Part shown: in pieces, positions 6,741 to 13,140 of the stretch
Layout of the letters: the number at the start of each line of letters is the position of its first letter
Numbering within the stretch: the first letter of the stretch is position 1
Assembly: GCA_000402835.1 (NCBI GenBank)
Contig: AQRZ01000042.1
Span: 14,871 to 28,462, forward strand
Source of the DNA: Synergistetes bacterium JGI 0000079-D21
GTDB lineage: Bacteria > Synergistota > Synergistia > Synergistales > 79-D21
Reading direction: 5' to 3'
DNA length: 13,592 nucleotides
Translations under genes and position numbers: made by a program
Notes under the pieces: generated by a model
What the model saw: the letters and a program-made list of their open reading frames with translations, nothing else
What the model was told of the DNA's origin: nothing
Databases searched by the model: none

Positions 6741-7364
6741 TCACCGCCATTCCCAGCCCAGGACCTGGCCCCTGGCGAGAAGGGAGCCGAACAGCACTTG
6801 GGCCCGTTCTTCCATTGACAGGGGGACGGGCACCTCCATGATCACCTTTTCTTCGTAGCGACAGCTCACGGATTCGGCCTCGACGCCGATCTCCCTGAGG
6901 TAGAACCTCAGGTTCCCCTGCTCTTCGTAAGAGACCCGGATCAAGGCCGTCCGGACGGCAACCCTCGCGACGGTCCCCGCGGCTTGGAGGGCTTTCCTCG
7001 CGCAGGCCCCGTACGCCTCGATGAGGCCCCGGACACCGAGCTTGATTCCCCCGAAGTAACGCGTGACCACCAACACCGTGTTGGTCGTCCCCGCCCGCTG
7101 GATGGCTCCGAGGATGGGTTTTCCCGCCGTCCCCGAGGGTTCTCCTGCATCGGAATAATACTCGGAGGGGGGGAGTCCCACCCGGTAGGCCCAGCAATGG
7201 TGGTTGGCATCCGGACGGGCGGACGAAATTTTCCGTACCGTTTCCTTCGCCTCCAGCGGCGTACGAGCCACCCTGACGGCGGCTACGAACCGGGAACGCT
7301 TTTCCGTCATCTCGACATCGGTCTCCGAAGCCGGTTCGAGAAACCGGTCCTCCCTTTCACCCAC
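6741..7364 (-). CDS. yigZ: YigZ/IMPACT family protein
   Basis: A 207-residue protein of the YigZ/IMPACT family, small cytoplasmic proteins implicated in translation-stress control in eukaryotes but without an agreed bacterial activity. The N-terminal UPF0029-type domain shows EKRSRFVA (21-28), DANHHCWAYR (52-61), SDAGEPSGTAGKPIL (71-85) and TRYFGGIKLGxxGL (101-114), all hallmarks of the family. A C-terminal ferredoxin-like domain (about 135-207) follows. The start is GTG at 7364, overlapping the HIT gene by 8 nt; a GGGAGG lies 12 nt ahead. An ATG at residue 18 is possible, but the segment before it (DRFLEPASETDVE) resembles the N-termini of relatives, so the longer form is preferred. Coupled translation with the HIT gene is likely. 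Confidence 0.88.
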   Translation of the reverse strand: MGEREDRFLEPASETDVEMTEKRSRFVAAVRVARTPLEAKETVRKISSARPDANHHCWAYRVGLPPSEYYSDAGEPSGTAGKPILGAIQRAGTTNTVLVVTRYFGGIKLGVRGLIEAYGACARKALQAAGTVARVAVRTALIRVSYEEQGNLRFYLREIGVEAESVSCRYEEKVIMEVPVPLSMEERAQVLFGSLLARGQVLGWEWR

Positions 7365-7845
7365 GGGCCAGGAGCGCCTCCCTGAGCTTGGCCCAGGTCA
7401 CCGGGAGCGCTTCGGGCAAAACGCGGGTTTGGCCGGTGACGGTGATGAAGTTGGTGTCCCCGCTCCACCGGGGGACGATGTGAAGATGGACATGCCCTTC
7501 GACTCCGGCTCCGGCAACCCGGCCGAGATTGACTCCCAGGTTGAACCCGTGAGGCGACATGGCCTTCTTCAAAGCTGCGATGCAGTCTCCCGCCAACCGG
7601 TTCATTTCGAGCAGTTCTTCGTCCTGGAGTTCCTCGTATTCCGCAATGTGCCGGTAGGGCACGACCATCAGGTGGCCCGGATTGTAGGGAAAGGCGTTCA
7701 TGATGACAAAACAGGATTTTCCCCGGTGAAGGATCAGGAGAGCCTCGTCGTCGTCCTTCTTGGGAAACTCGCAGAAAATGCAGCCCGGCGTTTTTTCAGC
7801 CGATTCGATGTACGCCATCCGCCACGGAGAATAGAGCGTCTCCAA
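7357..7845 (-). CDS. HIT family nucleotide hydrolase or phosphorylase
   Basis: A 162-residue histidine-triad protein, of the branch including diadenosine tetraphosphate (Ap4A) phosphorylases and Fhit-like hydrolases. It shows the opening YSPWRMAYI (5-13), a CIFC pair (22-25) that often holds zinc with later histidines, NAFPYNPGHLMVVPYRH (50-66), NLGRVAGAGVEGH, and the triad HVHLH at 118-122 with His120 as the expected nucleophile, followed by IVPRW. It acts on dinucleotides or AMP conjugates in the cytoplasm; the true substrate is not readable. The start is TTG at 7845, supported by AAAGGAGG seven nt upstream; the next ATG (residue 10) would cut off the conserved YSPWR. The parS site lies between this gene and atpZ, just ahead of its ribosome binding site. 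Confidence 0.92.
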   Translation of the reverse strand: METLYSPWRMAYIESAEKTPGCIFCEFPKKDDDEALLILHRGKSCFVIMNAFPYNPGHLMVVPYRHIAEYEELQDEELLEMNRLAGDCIAALKKAMSPHGFNLGVNLGRVAGAGVEGHVHLHIVPRWSGDTNFITVTGQTRVLPEALPVTWAKLREALLARG

Positions 7846-7852
7846 TGGGATC

Positions 7853-7860
7853 CCTCCTTT
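7853..7860 (-). promoter_or_regulatory. Ribosome binding site deciding the TTG start of the HIT gene
   Basis: AAAGGAGG ends 7 nt before TTG at 7845, with no ATG or GTG at comparable spacing. It lies 3 nt downstream, in transcription sense, of the parS palindrome. Confidence 0.75.
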
Positions 7861-7862
7861 TC

Positions 7863-7878
7863 TGTTTCACGTGAAACA
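7863..7878. promoter_or_regulatory. parS: parS centromere site (perfect palindrome)
   Basis: TGTTTCACGTGAAACA is identical to the canonical chromosomal parS consensus bound by ParB. ParB loads here as a CTP-dependent clamp, spreads and is moved by ParA to segregate the origin region. It lies in the 38-nt gap between atpZ and the HIT gene, about 240 nt beyond the parB stop. Confidence 0.96.
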
Positions 7879-7883
7879 TTGGC

Positions 7884-8114
7884 TTAGGGGCGCTTTTTCC
7901 CGCGGTCTTTCCACAGGGGACGGATCATCGCCCACCCCTGTGACATCCCGACCAGGGCCCCGGCCGCCGTCATCACCGGCACGATCCAAGCTGGGGCTCC
8001 CTTCCCGGCGAACTGCCTTCCCAGGAGAAGTCCCAGGATGATGAAGCCGCAGATCACGAGGGCGGCGGAAAGAATCCTGGAGAAAGCTGCGAAGTCCTCC
8101 ATTTTGAAAGGCAT
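7884..8114 (-). CDS. atpZ: Small AtpZ/AtpI-like membrane protein
   Basis: A 76-residue protein with two predicted membrane helices (about 13-33 and 42-64) and a basic tail (KDRGKKRP). The pattern of a first helix ending in GLLLGRQF, a short loop with Pro-Ala-Trp and a second helix containing TAAGALVGM matches the AtpZ/AtpI family. Members of that family lie next to F-type ATP synthase genes and assist assembly of the c-ring or ion supply. Placement straight after parB, 3 nt from its TAA, recalls the order parA-parB-atpZ-atp genes found in some lineages, but no ATP synthase gene follows here. The ATG at 8114 is preceded by GAGGGG inside the end of parB. The family assignment rests on a short sequence and is moderate. 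Confidence 0.62.
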   Translation of the reverse strand: MPFKMEDFAAFSRILSAALVICGFIILGLLLGRQFAGKGAPAWIVPVMTAAGALVGMSQGWAMIRPLWKDRGKKRP

Positions 8115-8117
8115 GGG

Positions 8118-8996
8118 TTACCCCTCTTCCGGGTGGAAAACGCCCTCTCCCGCGGTCCGGATCAAATCGAGAAGCCCCTCGGCCTGCCTTTCACTGAGCC
8201 CGTCAAGCAGTAGGGTAATCTTGCCGCCCTTCCGCTTCAGCGAGGCCCTGAACCCCTTCTCTTTCGAAAAGGCGGCGAATTCCTCGGGAACCTTGAGCCC
8301 GACCTTTTCTGGAACCGGCAGGCCGGTACCGCGTTCCTTCTCTTCCTGGACGAGGATTTCCGCCTGGCGGACGGAGAGCCCATGGCGCACGATCCGTAGC
8401 GCCAGCTTCGTGACCCTGACCGGGTCGTCCAGCCCCGCAAGGGCCCTCGCATGCCCCTCGCTCAGGGAACGTTCCGCCAGCATCGCCTTCACGGGATCGG
8501 GCAGGGTAAGGAGACGGAGCTTGTTTGTCACGGCCGCCCGGCTCCAGCCCAGCCTCCTCGAGGCTTCCTCGTGGGAGATGGCAAAGCGGGAGATCAGGTC
8601 GCGAATGCCGTCCGCCACCTCTAGAGGACTCAGGTCCTCCCTTTGGAGGTTTTCGATGAGTGCGGCCTGGACAGACTGGGATTCGTTCATCACCAGGACA
8701 CGCACGGGGACCTCCTCGAGTCCGGCAAGCCGGGCAGCCCTCCAGCGTCGTTCTCCGGCCACGATCTCGTATCCCTCACCGGCCGGACGCACCACCAGGG
8801 GTTGGATGATCCCGTGCAGGCGGATGGATTCCGCCAGGGAATCGAGTTGCTCCGGGTCGATGCGCTTCCTCGGCTGCGCGGGGTTCGGCCGGATCGCGCC
8901 GATCGGCAGGCTGACCGGAGACCCCTTTCCCGCCTGGTTTTCCCCCCCGGGAAGCAGGGCGCTTAGCCCTCTTCCTAGCGCCTTTTGCCCAGCCAT
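8118..8996 (-). CDS. parB: Chromosome partitioning protein ParB
   Basis: A 292-residue ParB, the CTP-dependent DNA clamp that loads at parS and forms the partition complex. The N-terminus KALGRGLSALL is the usual ParA-contact stretch. The CTP-binding and hydrolysis motifs are GERRWRA (81-87) and ENLQREDLSP (115-124). A helix-turn-helix (about 143-163, EEASRRLGWSRAAVTNKLRLL) and the SEGHARAL helix (179-186) read parS, and a C-terminal dimerisation domain follows (about 230-292). Length and motif order are normal. The start overlaps the end of parA by 22 nt, so expression is coupled. Its cognate site is present 240 nt downstream, within the same operon. Confidence 0.97.
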   Translation of the reverse strand: MAGQKALGRGLSALLPGGENQAGKGSPVSLPIGAIRPNPAQPRKRIDPEQLDSLAESIRLHGIIQPLVVRPAGEGYEIVAGERRWRAARLAGLEEVPVRVLVMNESQSVQAALIENLQREDLSPLEVADGIRDLISRFAISHEEASRRLGWSRAAVTNKLRLLTLPDPVKAMLAERSLSEGHARALAGLDDPVRVTKLALRIVRHGLSVRQAEILVQEEKERGTGLPVPEKVGLKVPEEFAAFSKEKGFRASLKRKGGKITLLLDGLSERQAEGLLDLIRTAGEGVFHPEEG

Positions 8997-9745
8997 CTCT
9001 GAGCCACCTCCCTTGCCAGTTCCCTGAAGGCTTCAGCACCGGCACTGAGGGAATCGTAATAGCCGATCGGCCGCCCGTGGCTAGGGGCTTCGGAAAGCTT
9101 GACGTTTCGCGGGATGACCGTTTCCAGCACGAGGCTCCCGAACTGGCGCCGCACCTCTTCCACCACTTCACGTGAAAGGCGGGTCCGGCTGTCGAACATG
9201 GTCATGATCAACCCGGACAGGGAAAGGTCCTCCCTGAGGTAGGAACGGACGAGGTCCATGGTTTTGAGGAGCTGTCCCAGCCCCTCCAGGGCGAAATACT
9301 CGCACTGGACCGGGACGAGAATGCCGTCGCTCGCGACCAGGGCATTCACCGTCAAAAGCCCCAGGGAAGGAGGGCAATCGATCAGGACGAGATCGTAGCC
9401 TTTTAGGTCGGACATCTTCCTCCGGAGGCGGCTCTCCCGGCTCATGGCTCCCGCCAGCTCCACTTCCGCCCCGGCAAGGTCCAGGGTCGCCGGGAGGAGG
9501 AAAACATTTTCCCATGGTGTCGCCACGATCGCTTCGGAAGCGGACAGGTCTCCTGCGATCACGTCGTAGACGCTGCAGTCGAGGGCGTTCCGGTCGATCC
9601 CCAGTGCGCTGCTGCTGTTGCCCTGGGGGTCGGCATCGACCACCAGGGTCCGAATGCCCATCCTCCCCAGCTCCGCCGAAAGGTTGACGCAGCAGGTCGT
9701 CTTGCCGACACCGCCCTTTTGGTTCGCGACCGCCATCACCAGCAT
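8975..9745 (-). CDS. parA: Chromosome partitioning ATPase ParA (Soj)
   Basis: A 256-residue Walker-type ATPase that binds nucleoid DNA as an ATP dimer and is released by ParB, driving segregation of the origin. Motifs: the deviant Walker A KGGVGKTT with signature lysine (10-17), DADPQGN (37-43), Walker B LIDCPPSLG (121-129) and the QCEYFALEGL segment (147-156). It lacks an N-terminal helix-turn-helix, as usual for chromosomal ParA. The ATG at 9745 follows GGAGGTGA, which contains the rsmG stop codon, so rsmG and parA are tightly coupled; an in-frame ATG at residue 4 is the alternative. A degenerate parS-like palindrome lies inside the gene at 9167-9176. Confidence 0.96.
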   Translation of the reverse strand: MLVMAVANQKGGVGKTTCCVNLSAELGRMGIRTLVVDADPQGNSSSALGIDRNALDCSVYDVIAGDLSASEAIVATPWENVFLLPATLDLAGAEVELAGAMSRESRLRRKMSDLKGYDLVLIDCPPSLGLLTVNALVASDGILVPVQCEYFALEGLGQLLKTMDLVRSYLREDLSLSGLIMTMFDSRTRLSREVVEEVRRQFGSLVLETVIPRNVKLSEAPSHGRPIGYYDSLSAGAEAFRELAREVAQRWLGKRR

Positions 9746-9749
9746 CGAC

Positions 9750-10445
9750 TCACCTCCACCAGGGGTTTCTTTCCAGCGCTGCAGGGTTCCTCGGAAAAGT
9801 CGCAGGGGCGGATTTTTCCTTCGACCACCGGACGATCACCCGCTCCTTCCCGTCGAGGGGGTAGGGGTAAAGGACCGGATCCCCGAGCCCCAGGCGGGAC
9901 CATTTGTCCCCGACCGCGTCCAGTTCCTCGTGAACGCGGGGCCCCTTGAAGGCCAGGAGGTCCCCCCCGACCGCAACCAGCGGGCTCAGCAGCTCCGCGA
10001 GAGGCCCGGCTGCCGTCACCGCCCTCGCCGCAGCGACGTCGAAGCCCTCCCGGTCCAGGCGGGCCAGTTCCTCGGAACGAAGGCAGACGATCGAAACGTT
10101 TCCCAGGCCGAGCGAACCGACGATTCCCTGGAGGGCGATACACTTGCGGCTCACGCTGTCGAGGAGGCTGACGGAAAGCCCCGGCCTGCAGATCGCCCAT
10201 ACGACCCCAGGCAACCCGCCACCCGTGCCGACATCGACGACCCGCCCTTCGCGCGGAAGAAGGGGAAGAGCCGCCGCACAATCCAGCACGTGTTCCTTCC
10301 ACAGGGTTTCGGGATCCGCCGGGCCGGTGAGCCGTGCACGCCGGTTTCCCAGGACCAGTGCCTCGCAGTACTGCCATAAGCGTTCCCGGTTCGCCGCCGC
10401 TTCTTCCAGGGCAATCCCGAGGGGCAGGGATCCCACCGTCCTCAT
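9750..10445 (-). CDS. rsmG: 16S rRNA (guanine-527-N7)-methyltransferase RsmG
   Basis: A 231-residue SAM-dependent methyltransferase (GidB) that methylates G527 in the 530 loop of 16S rRNA. It shows the expected LTGPADPETLWKEHVLD segment (39-55, family pattern NLT..d....hi.DS), the SAM loop VDVGTGGGLPG (70-80), LLDSVSRKCIAL (94-105), the RSEEL segment and AARAV (139-143). Some family positions are altered: DS has become DC, and KR in motif II has become RK. Residues after about 210 form an unconserved tail. The ATG at 10445 has GGGAGG 11 nt upstream. It is the first gene of the minus-strand operon ending in pckA; the common partner mnmG is not beside it, and a plus-strand nuclease gene lies divergently 101 nt away. 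Confidence 0.93.
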   Translation of the reverse strand: MRTVGSLPLGIALEEAAANRERLWQYCEALVLGNRRARLTGPADPETLWKEHVLDCAAALPLLPREGRVVDVGTGGGLPGVVWAICRPGLSVSLLDSVSRKCIALQGIVGSLGLGNVSIVCLRSEELARLDREGFDVAAARAVTAAGPLAELLSPLVAVGGDLLAFKGPRVHEELDAVGDKWSRLGLGDPVLYPYPLDGKERVIVRWSKEKSAPATFPRNPAALERNPWWR

Positions 10446-10530
10446 CCCGTCCGTTTCCTCCCTTTTCCCACAGATCCTCTTTACAGGGTATCATATCGTA
10501 TCGGCGCGATTCCCGTTTTTTTCGCCGGAT

Positions 10531-10537
10531 AAGGGGG
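10531..10537 (+). promoter_or_regulatory. Ribosome binding site deciding the TTG start of the nuclease gene
   Basis: AAGGGGG lies 9 nt before TTG at 10547. The open frame extends further upstream, but only into the divergent rsmG gene and without a ribosome binding site or signal peptide at the right place. Confidence 0.55.
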
Positions 10538-10546
10538 AAAACGGTC

Positions 10547-11368
10547 TTGCCTGGATCGAAACGGGCCCTCATCCTTCCCGTACTGCTCCTGGCCATCTTG
10601 GCCAGGCTCCCCGGGGCGTTTCTCGCTCCTGGAACGGCTTGGGGCGAAACGTTTCACGGGACCGTCCAAGCCGTTTTCGACGGGGACACGGTGGAAGTCC
10701 TGCTGGACGACGGGCGCACCGAAAAGGTGCGCTACCTGATGATCGACACTCCCGAACTTCACCACCCGAAGAGGGAAGTCGAGGAGTTCGGCCTGGAAGC
10801 CGCCCTTGCCAACAGGGACCTGGTCCTGGGCAGGAGGGTCCGCCTCGAAACCGACGTCCAGGCTCGAGACCGGTTTGGCCGCCTGTTGGCCATCGTCTGG
10901 ATCGATCGACCGAACGGCCCCCTCATGGTGAACGAAAGGCTTGTGGCGGAAGGATTCGCCCTGCCCTTCACCCTTCCGCCCAATGTCCGCTACGCCGAAC
11001 GGATCCATGCTGCATTGCTGCGCGCCCGCGATCGAGGAAAGGGGTTCTGGGGAGTGGCCTACGGACGACTTTTCAGCCCGAAACAGGTCTGGGCCGACCT
11101 GCCCCTGCTGGCGGGCTCGTTCCTCACCCTCGAGATGAGGGTCGACGGGATCCGCCGTTCGAAAAGCAGTTGGCGGCTGTTTGAAAAGGGGAGCCACACC
11201 GACCTCGTCCTGTACGACGAACCGCCCGGCCTTTTCGGCCCTGTCCAGAAACTCCAGGGAGCCAGGATCCGGGTCCTGGGAAAGGTCCAGGCTTCTTACC
11301 GCGGGGCGGAGATCCACGTCAGCGACCCCGCGCAAATCCTTTCTGTCATTCCCCCCGTTAGACCGTAA
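10547..11368 (+). CDS. Secreted staphylococcal nuclease-like protein with C-terminal extension
   Basis: A 273-residue protein from a TTG start. Residues 1-33 are a signal peptide (GSKRALILPVLLLAILARL, possible cleavage after AWG), so it is exported. Residues about 36-172 form an SNase domain, a calcium-dependent endonuclease fold cutting DNA and RNA. Calcium and catalytic positions can be matched: D45 in FDGDTV, R63 and D67-E70 in VRYLMIDTPE, and R112 in DRFGR. The stretch MVNERLVAEGFA and the closing helix ERIHAALLRARDRGKGFW are also typical. Residues about 185-268 are an added domain (LEMRVDGIRRSKSSWRLF, then GARIRVLGKVQ and GAEIHVSDPAQI) with the beta-strand rhythm of an OB fold; that reading is inference. 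The start is preferred because it gives a signal peptide at the right distance. It diverges from rsmG, with DnaA boxes beyond its 3' end. Confidence 0.85.
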   Translation: MPGSKRALILPVLLLAILARLPGAFLAPGTAWGETFHGTVQAVFDGDTVEVLLDDGRTEKVRYLMIDTPELHHPKREVEEFGLEAALANRDLVLGRRVRLETDVQARDRFGRLLAIVWIDRPNGPLMVNERLVAEGFALPFTLPPNVRYAERIHAALLRARDRGKGFWGVAYGRLFSPKQVWADLPLLAGSFLTLEMRVDGIRRSKSSWRLFEKGSHTDLVLYDEPPGLFGPVQKLQGARIRVLGKVQASYRGAEIHVSDPAQILSVIPPVRP

Positions 11369-11376
11369 GCGCGAGG

Positions 11377-11405
11377 TTATCCACAGGGTTTTCCACATAT
11401 CCACA
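11377..11405 (+). repeat. Three tandem DnaA boxes
   Basis: One perfect and two single-mismatch copies of TTATCCACA on the plus strand, starting 12 and 8 bp apart; the last two share one base. Confidence 0.6.
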
Positions 11406-11488
11406 TCGGAGTACAGGATAACGCGTTCTTCTTCCACCTTGCTAAAGCATACCTTTTCCTGACGCGTTGCCCTTTTGCCCTTTTCGTG

Positions 11489-11497
11489 TGCTATAGT
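11489..11497 (+). promoter_or_regulatory. Candidate extended -10 promoter for pruA
   Basis: TGCTATAGT (TGn plus TATAGT, 5 of 6) lies 27 nt before the pruA ATG. A weak TTGCCC is 19 bp upstream of the hexamer. The short leader would start near 11504 and leave just enough room for the ribosome binding site. Confidence 0.45.
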
Positions 11498-11523
11498 CGG
11501 GGAAGAAAAGGAGGGATGATGAA

Positions 11524-13140
11524 ATGTGGCAACCGGAAAAGCCCAAAAACGACGTCGATTCGATCCCCCTTTACCGGCCGGGGTCCGATGAAAGAGAACG
11601 CCTTCTCTTTGAACTCGACCGGCTGAAGAGCTCCCCCGAGGAAATACCCCTCTATATTGACGGGAAACGGTCCTGGGAGGGGGAAATCCTGGAGATCCGA
11701 TCTCCCGCCGACCACCGCCTGGTCCTGGGACGTGCCCGCCTGGCGGGAGAAAGGGAAATCGACGCGGCCGTGGAATCCGCCCTGCAGGCCTGGAAAAGCT
11801 GGTCCTTGATGCCCTGGAGGGATCGTGCGGCCGTCTTCCAGAAAGCAGCCGACCTCCTGGCGGGTCCGAAACGGACGCAAAACATCGCCTCCATCATGCT
11901 GAACCTTTCCAAGACCCCCTACGAGGCGGAAATCGACCTCGCGGAGCTCGTGGATTTCTGGCGGTTCAACGCCTGGTACCTGCACCTGCTGTACGGGATG
12001 CAGCCCGAGCAATCCAGGGGCGAAATCAACCGCTTCGACTGGCGTCCCCTGGAAGGGTTCGTTTTTGCGGTCAGTCCCTTCAATTTCTACAGCATCGCGG
12101 GGAACCTGCCGACGGCCCCGGCCATGGCGGGAAACGTTGCCGTCTGGAAACCGTCTCGGGCCGCCATCGCCTGCAATTGGGAAATCATGAAGGTCCTCGA
12201 AGAAGCCGGTCTGCCCGGCGGCGTCGTCAACTTCGTTCCCTTTTCCAGCCGGCTCGTTTCCCGGATCCTGGAACACCCGGATTTCGCCGGTCTGCATTTT
12301 ACGGGAAGCTACGATACCTTCATGACGCTCTGGAGGACAATCGGTGCAAACGTCGACCTTTACCGGTCCTTCCCCCGCGTCGTCGGGGAAACGGGAGGAA
12401 AGGATTTTGCGGTCGTGCACCCTTCCGCTGACCCCAGGGCCGTCGCCGTGAGCCTGATCCGGGGCGGGTTCGAATACCAGGGGCAGAAATGTTCCGCCCT
12501 TTCCAGGGCCTATGTCCCCGAAAGCCTCTGGCCGAGGATACGGGAGCTCCTCCTGGAGGAAGTCCCCGGGTTGCGCCTCGGGCCGACCGACGATTTGAAC
12601 TGCTTCATGGGAGCTCTCATCGACGGGGAAGCGTACCGGAAGGTCGTCCGCTACATCGAACACGCGGCCCTCCATCCTGAAGAGTACGAAAGGATCTTCG
12701 GGGGAGGATACCGGGACGCTGAGGGCTGGTTCGTGGAACCGACCCTGTACGTCACGAAAAACCCGCACGGGAAGCTGATGAAGGAAGAGATCTTCGGGCC
12801 GGTCGTCACCGTCTTCGTCTACCCCGACGACCGTTACGAGGCGATCCTTGCGCTTTGCGACTCCAGCACTCCCTACGCCCTCACCGGGTCGATCTTCGCC
12901 CGGGACCGGGGAGCCATCGACAAGGCGGCCTGCACCCTGCGGTTCGCGGCCGGGAACTTCTACATCAACGACAAGCCGACCGGAGCCATCGTCGGCCGGC
13001 AACCCTTCGGCGGTTCCAGGCATTCGGGGACGAACGACAAGGCCGGCTTCCTGAACAACATCACGCGGTGGCTTTCACCCAGGACCGTCAAGGAAACGAC
13101 CGTGCCTCCGCTCGACTGGAGACGCCCCTACATGGGCTAG
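11524..13140 (+). CDS. pruA: L-glutamate gamma-semialdehyde (P5C) dehydrogenase
   Basis: A 538-residue aldehyde dehydrogenase of the stand-alone P5CDH type (as in mammals and many bacteria, without a fused proline dehydrogenase). It oxidises glutamate semialdehyde, from proline or ornithine, to glutamate with NAD+. The catalytic cysteine is C323 in EYQGQKCSALSRAY, the general base E289 in VGETGGKDF, and N187 in VSPFNFYSI; FTGS is at 259-262 and EEIFGPVVTVFVY at 421-433. The diagnostic P5CDH ending is present: PFGGSRHSGTNDKAG (494-508) and a C-terminal RWLSPRTVKET. The ATG at 11524 has AAAGGAGG nine nt ahead. No proline dehydrogenase gene is next to it. Its TAG stop shares CTAG with the convergent larE stop. 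Confidence 0.96.
   Translation: MWQPEKPKNDVDSIPLYRPGSDERERLLFELDRLKSSPEEIPLYIDGKRSWEGEILEIRSPADHRLVLGRARLAGEREIDAAVESALQAWKSWSLMPWRDRAAVFQKAADLLAGPKRTQNIASIMLNLSKTPYEAEIDLAELVDFWRFNAWYLHLLYGMQPEQSRGEINRFDWRPLEGFVFAVSPFNFYSIAGNLPTAPAMAGNVAVWKPSRAAIACNWEIMKVLEEAGLPGGVVNFVPFSSRLVSRILEHPDFAGLHFTGSYDTFMTLWRTIGANVDLYRSFPRVVGETGGKDFAVVHPSADPRAVAVSLIRGGFEYQGQKCSALSRAYVPESLWPRIRELLLEEVPGLRLGPTDDLNCFMGALIDGEAYRKVVRYIEHAALHPEEYERIFGGGYRDAEGWFVEPTLYVTKNPHGKLMKEEIFGPVVTVFVYPDDRYEAILALCDSSTPYALTGSIFARDRGAIDKAACTLRFAAGNFYINDKPTGAIVGRQPFGGSRHSGTNDKAGFLNNITRWLSPRTVKETTVPPLDWRRPYMG

Larger units (their letters stand above)
11369..11523. other. Candidate replication origin region with DnaA boxes
   Basis: Within 29 bp lie three same-orientation matches to the DnaA box TTATCCACA: TTATCCACA perfect at 11377-11385, TTTTCCACA at 11389-11397 (8 of 9) and ATATCCACA at 11397-11405 (8 of 9). 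They are followed by ACGCGT repeats at 11421 and 11462 and a somewhat AT-richer stretch. The linked rsmG-parA-parB genes and parS are typical of origin-proximal DNA. The region is short for a full oriC (155 bp) and no strong AT-rich unwinding element is obvious, so DnaA-regulated transcription of pruA is an alternative. Confidence 0.42.

Noticed and set aside
5738..6841. Plus-strand open frame (367 codons) opposite pckA
   Set aside because: Antisense shadow of the PEP carboxykinase, rich in Val/Arg/Asp/His from complementary codons, with no ribosome binding site or motif.
7907..7915. CTTTCCACA and other CCACAGG-type DnaA-like matches in coding DNA (also near 10295 and 10464)
   Set aside because: Single matches with two or more mismatches, scattered within genes or alone, unlike the cluster at 11377-11405.
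10446..10546. Promoters for the divergent rsmG operon and nuclease gene (TATGAT, TTTACA-like elements)
   Set aside because: Promoters must exist here or nearby, but none of the hexamers has a partner at 16-18 bp, so I could not place one with confidence.
9946..11184. Plus-strand open frame (412 codons) spanning rsmG and the nuclease gene
   Set aside because: Out of frame with the nuclease domain and antisense to rsmG; no motif, and it crosses an intergenic promoter region.
11491..13023. Long minus-strand open frame (510 codons) opposite pruA
   Set aside because: It lies wholly antisense to an unmistakable aldehyde dehydrogenase. GC-rich codon usage removes stops on the other strand, and its product shows no recognisable motif.
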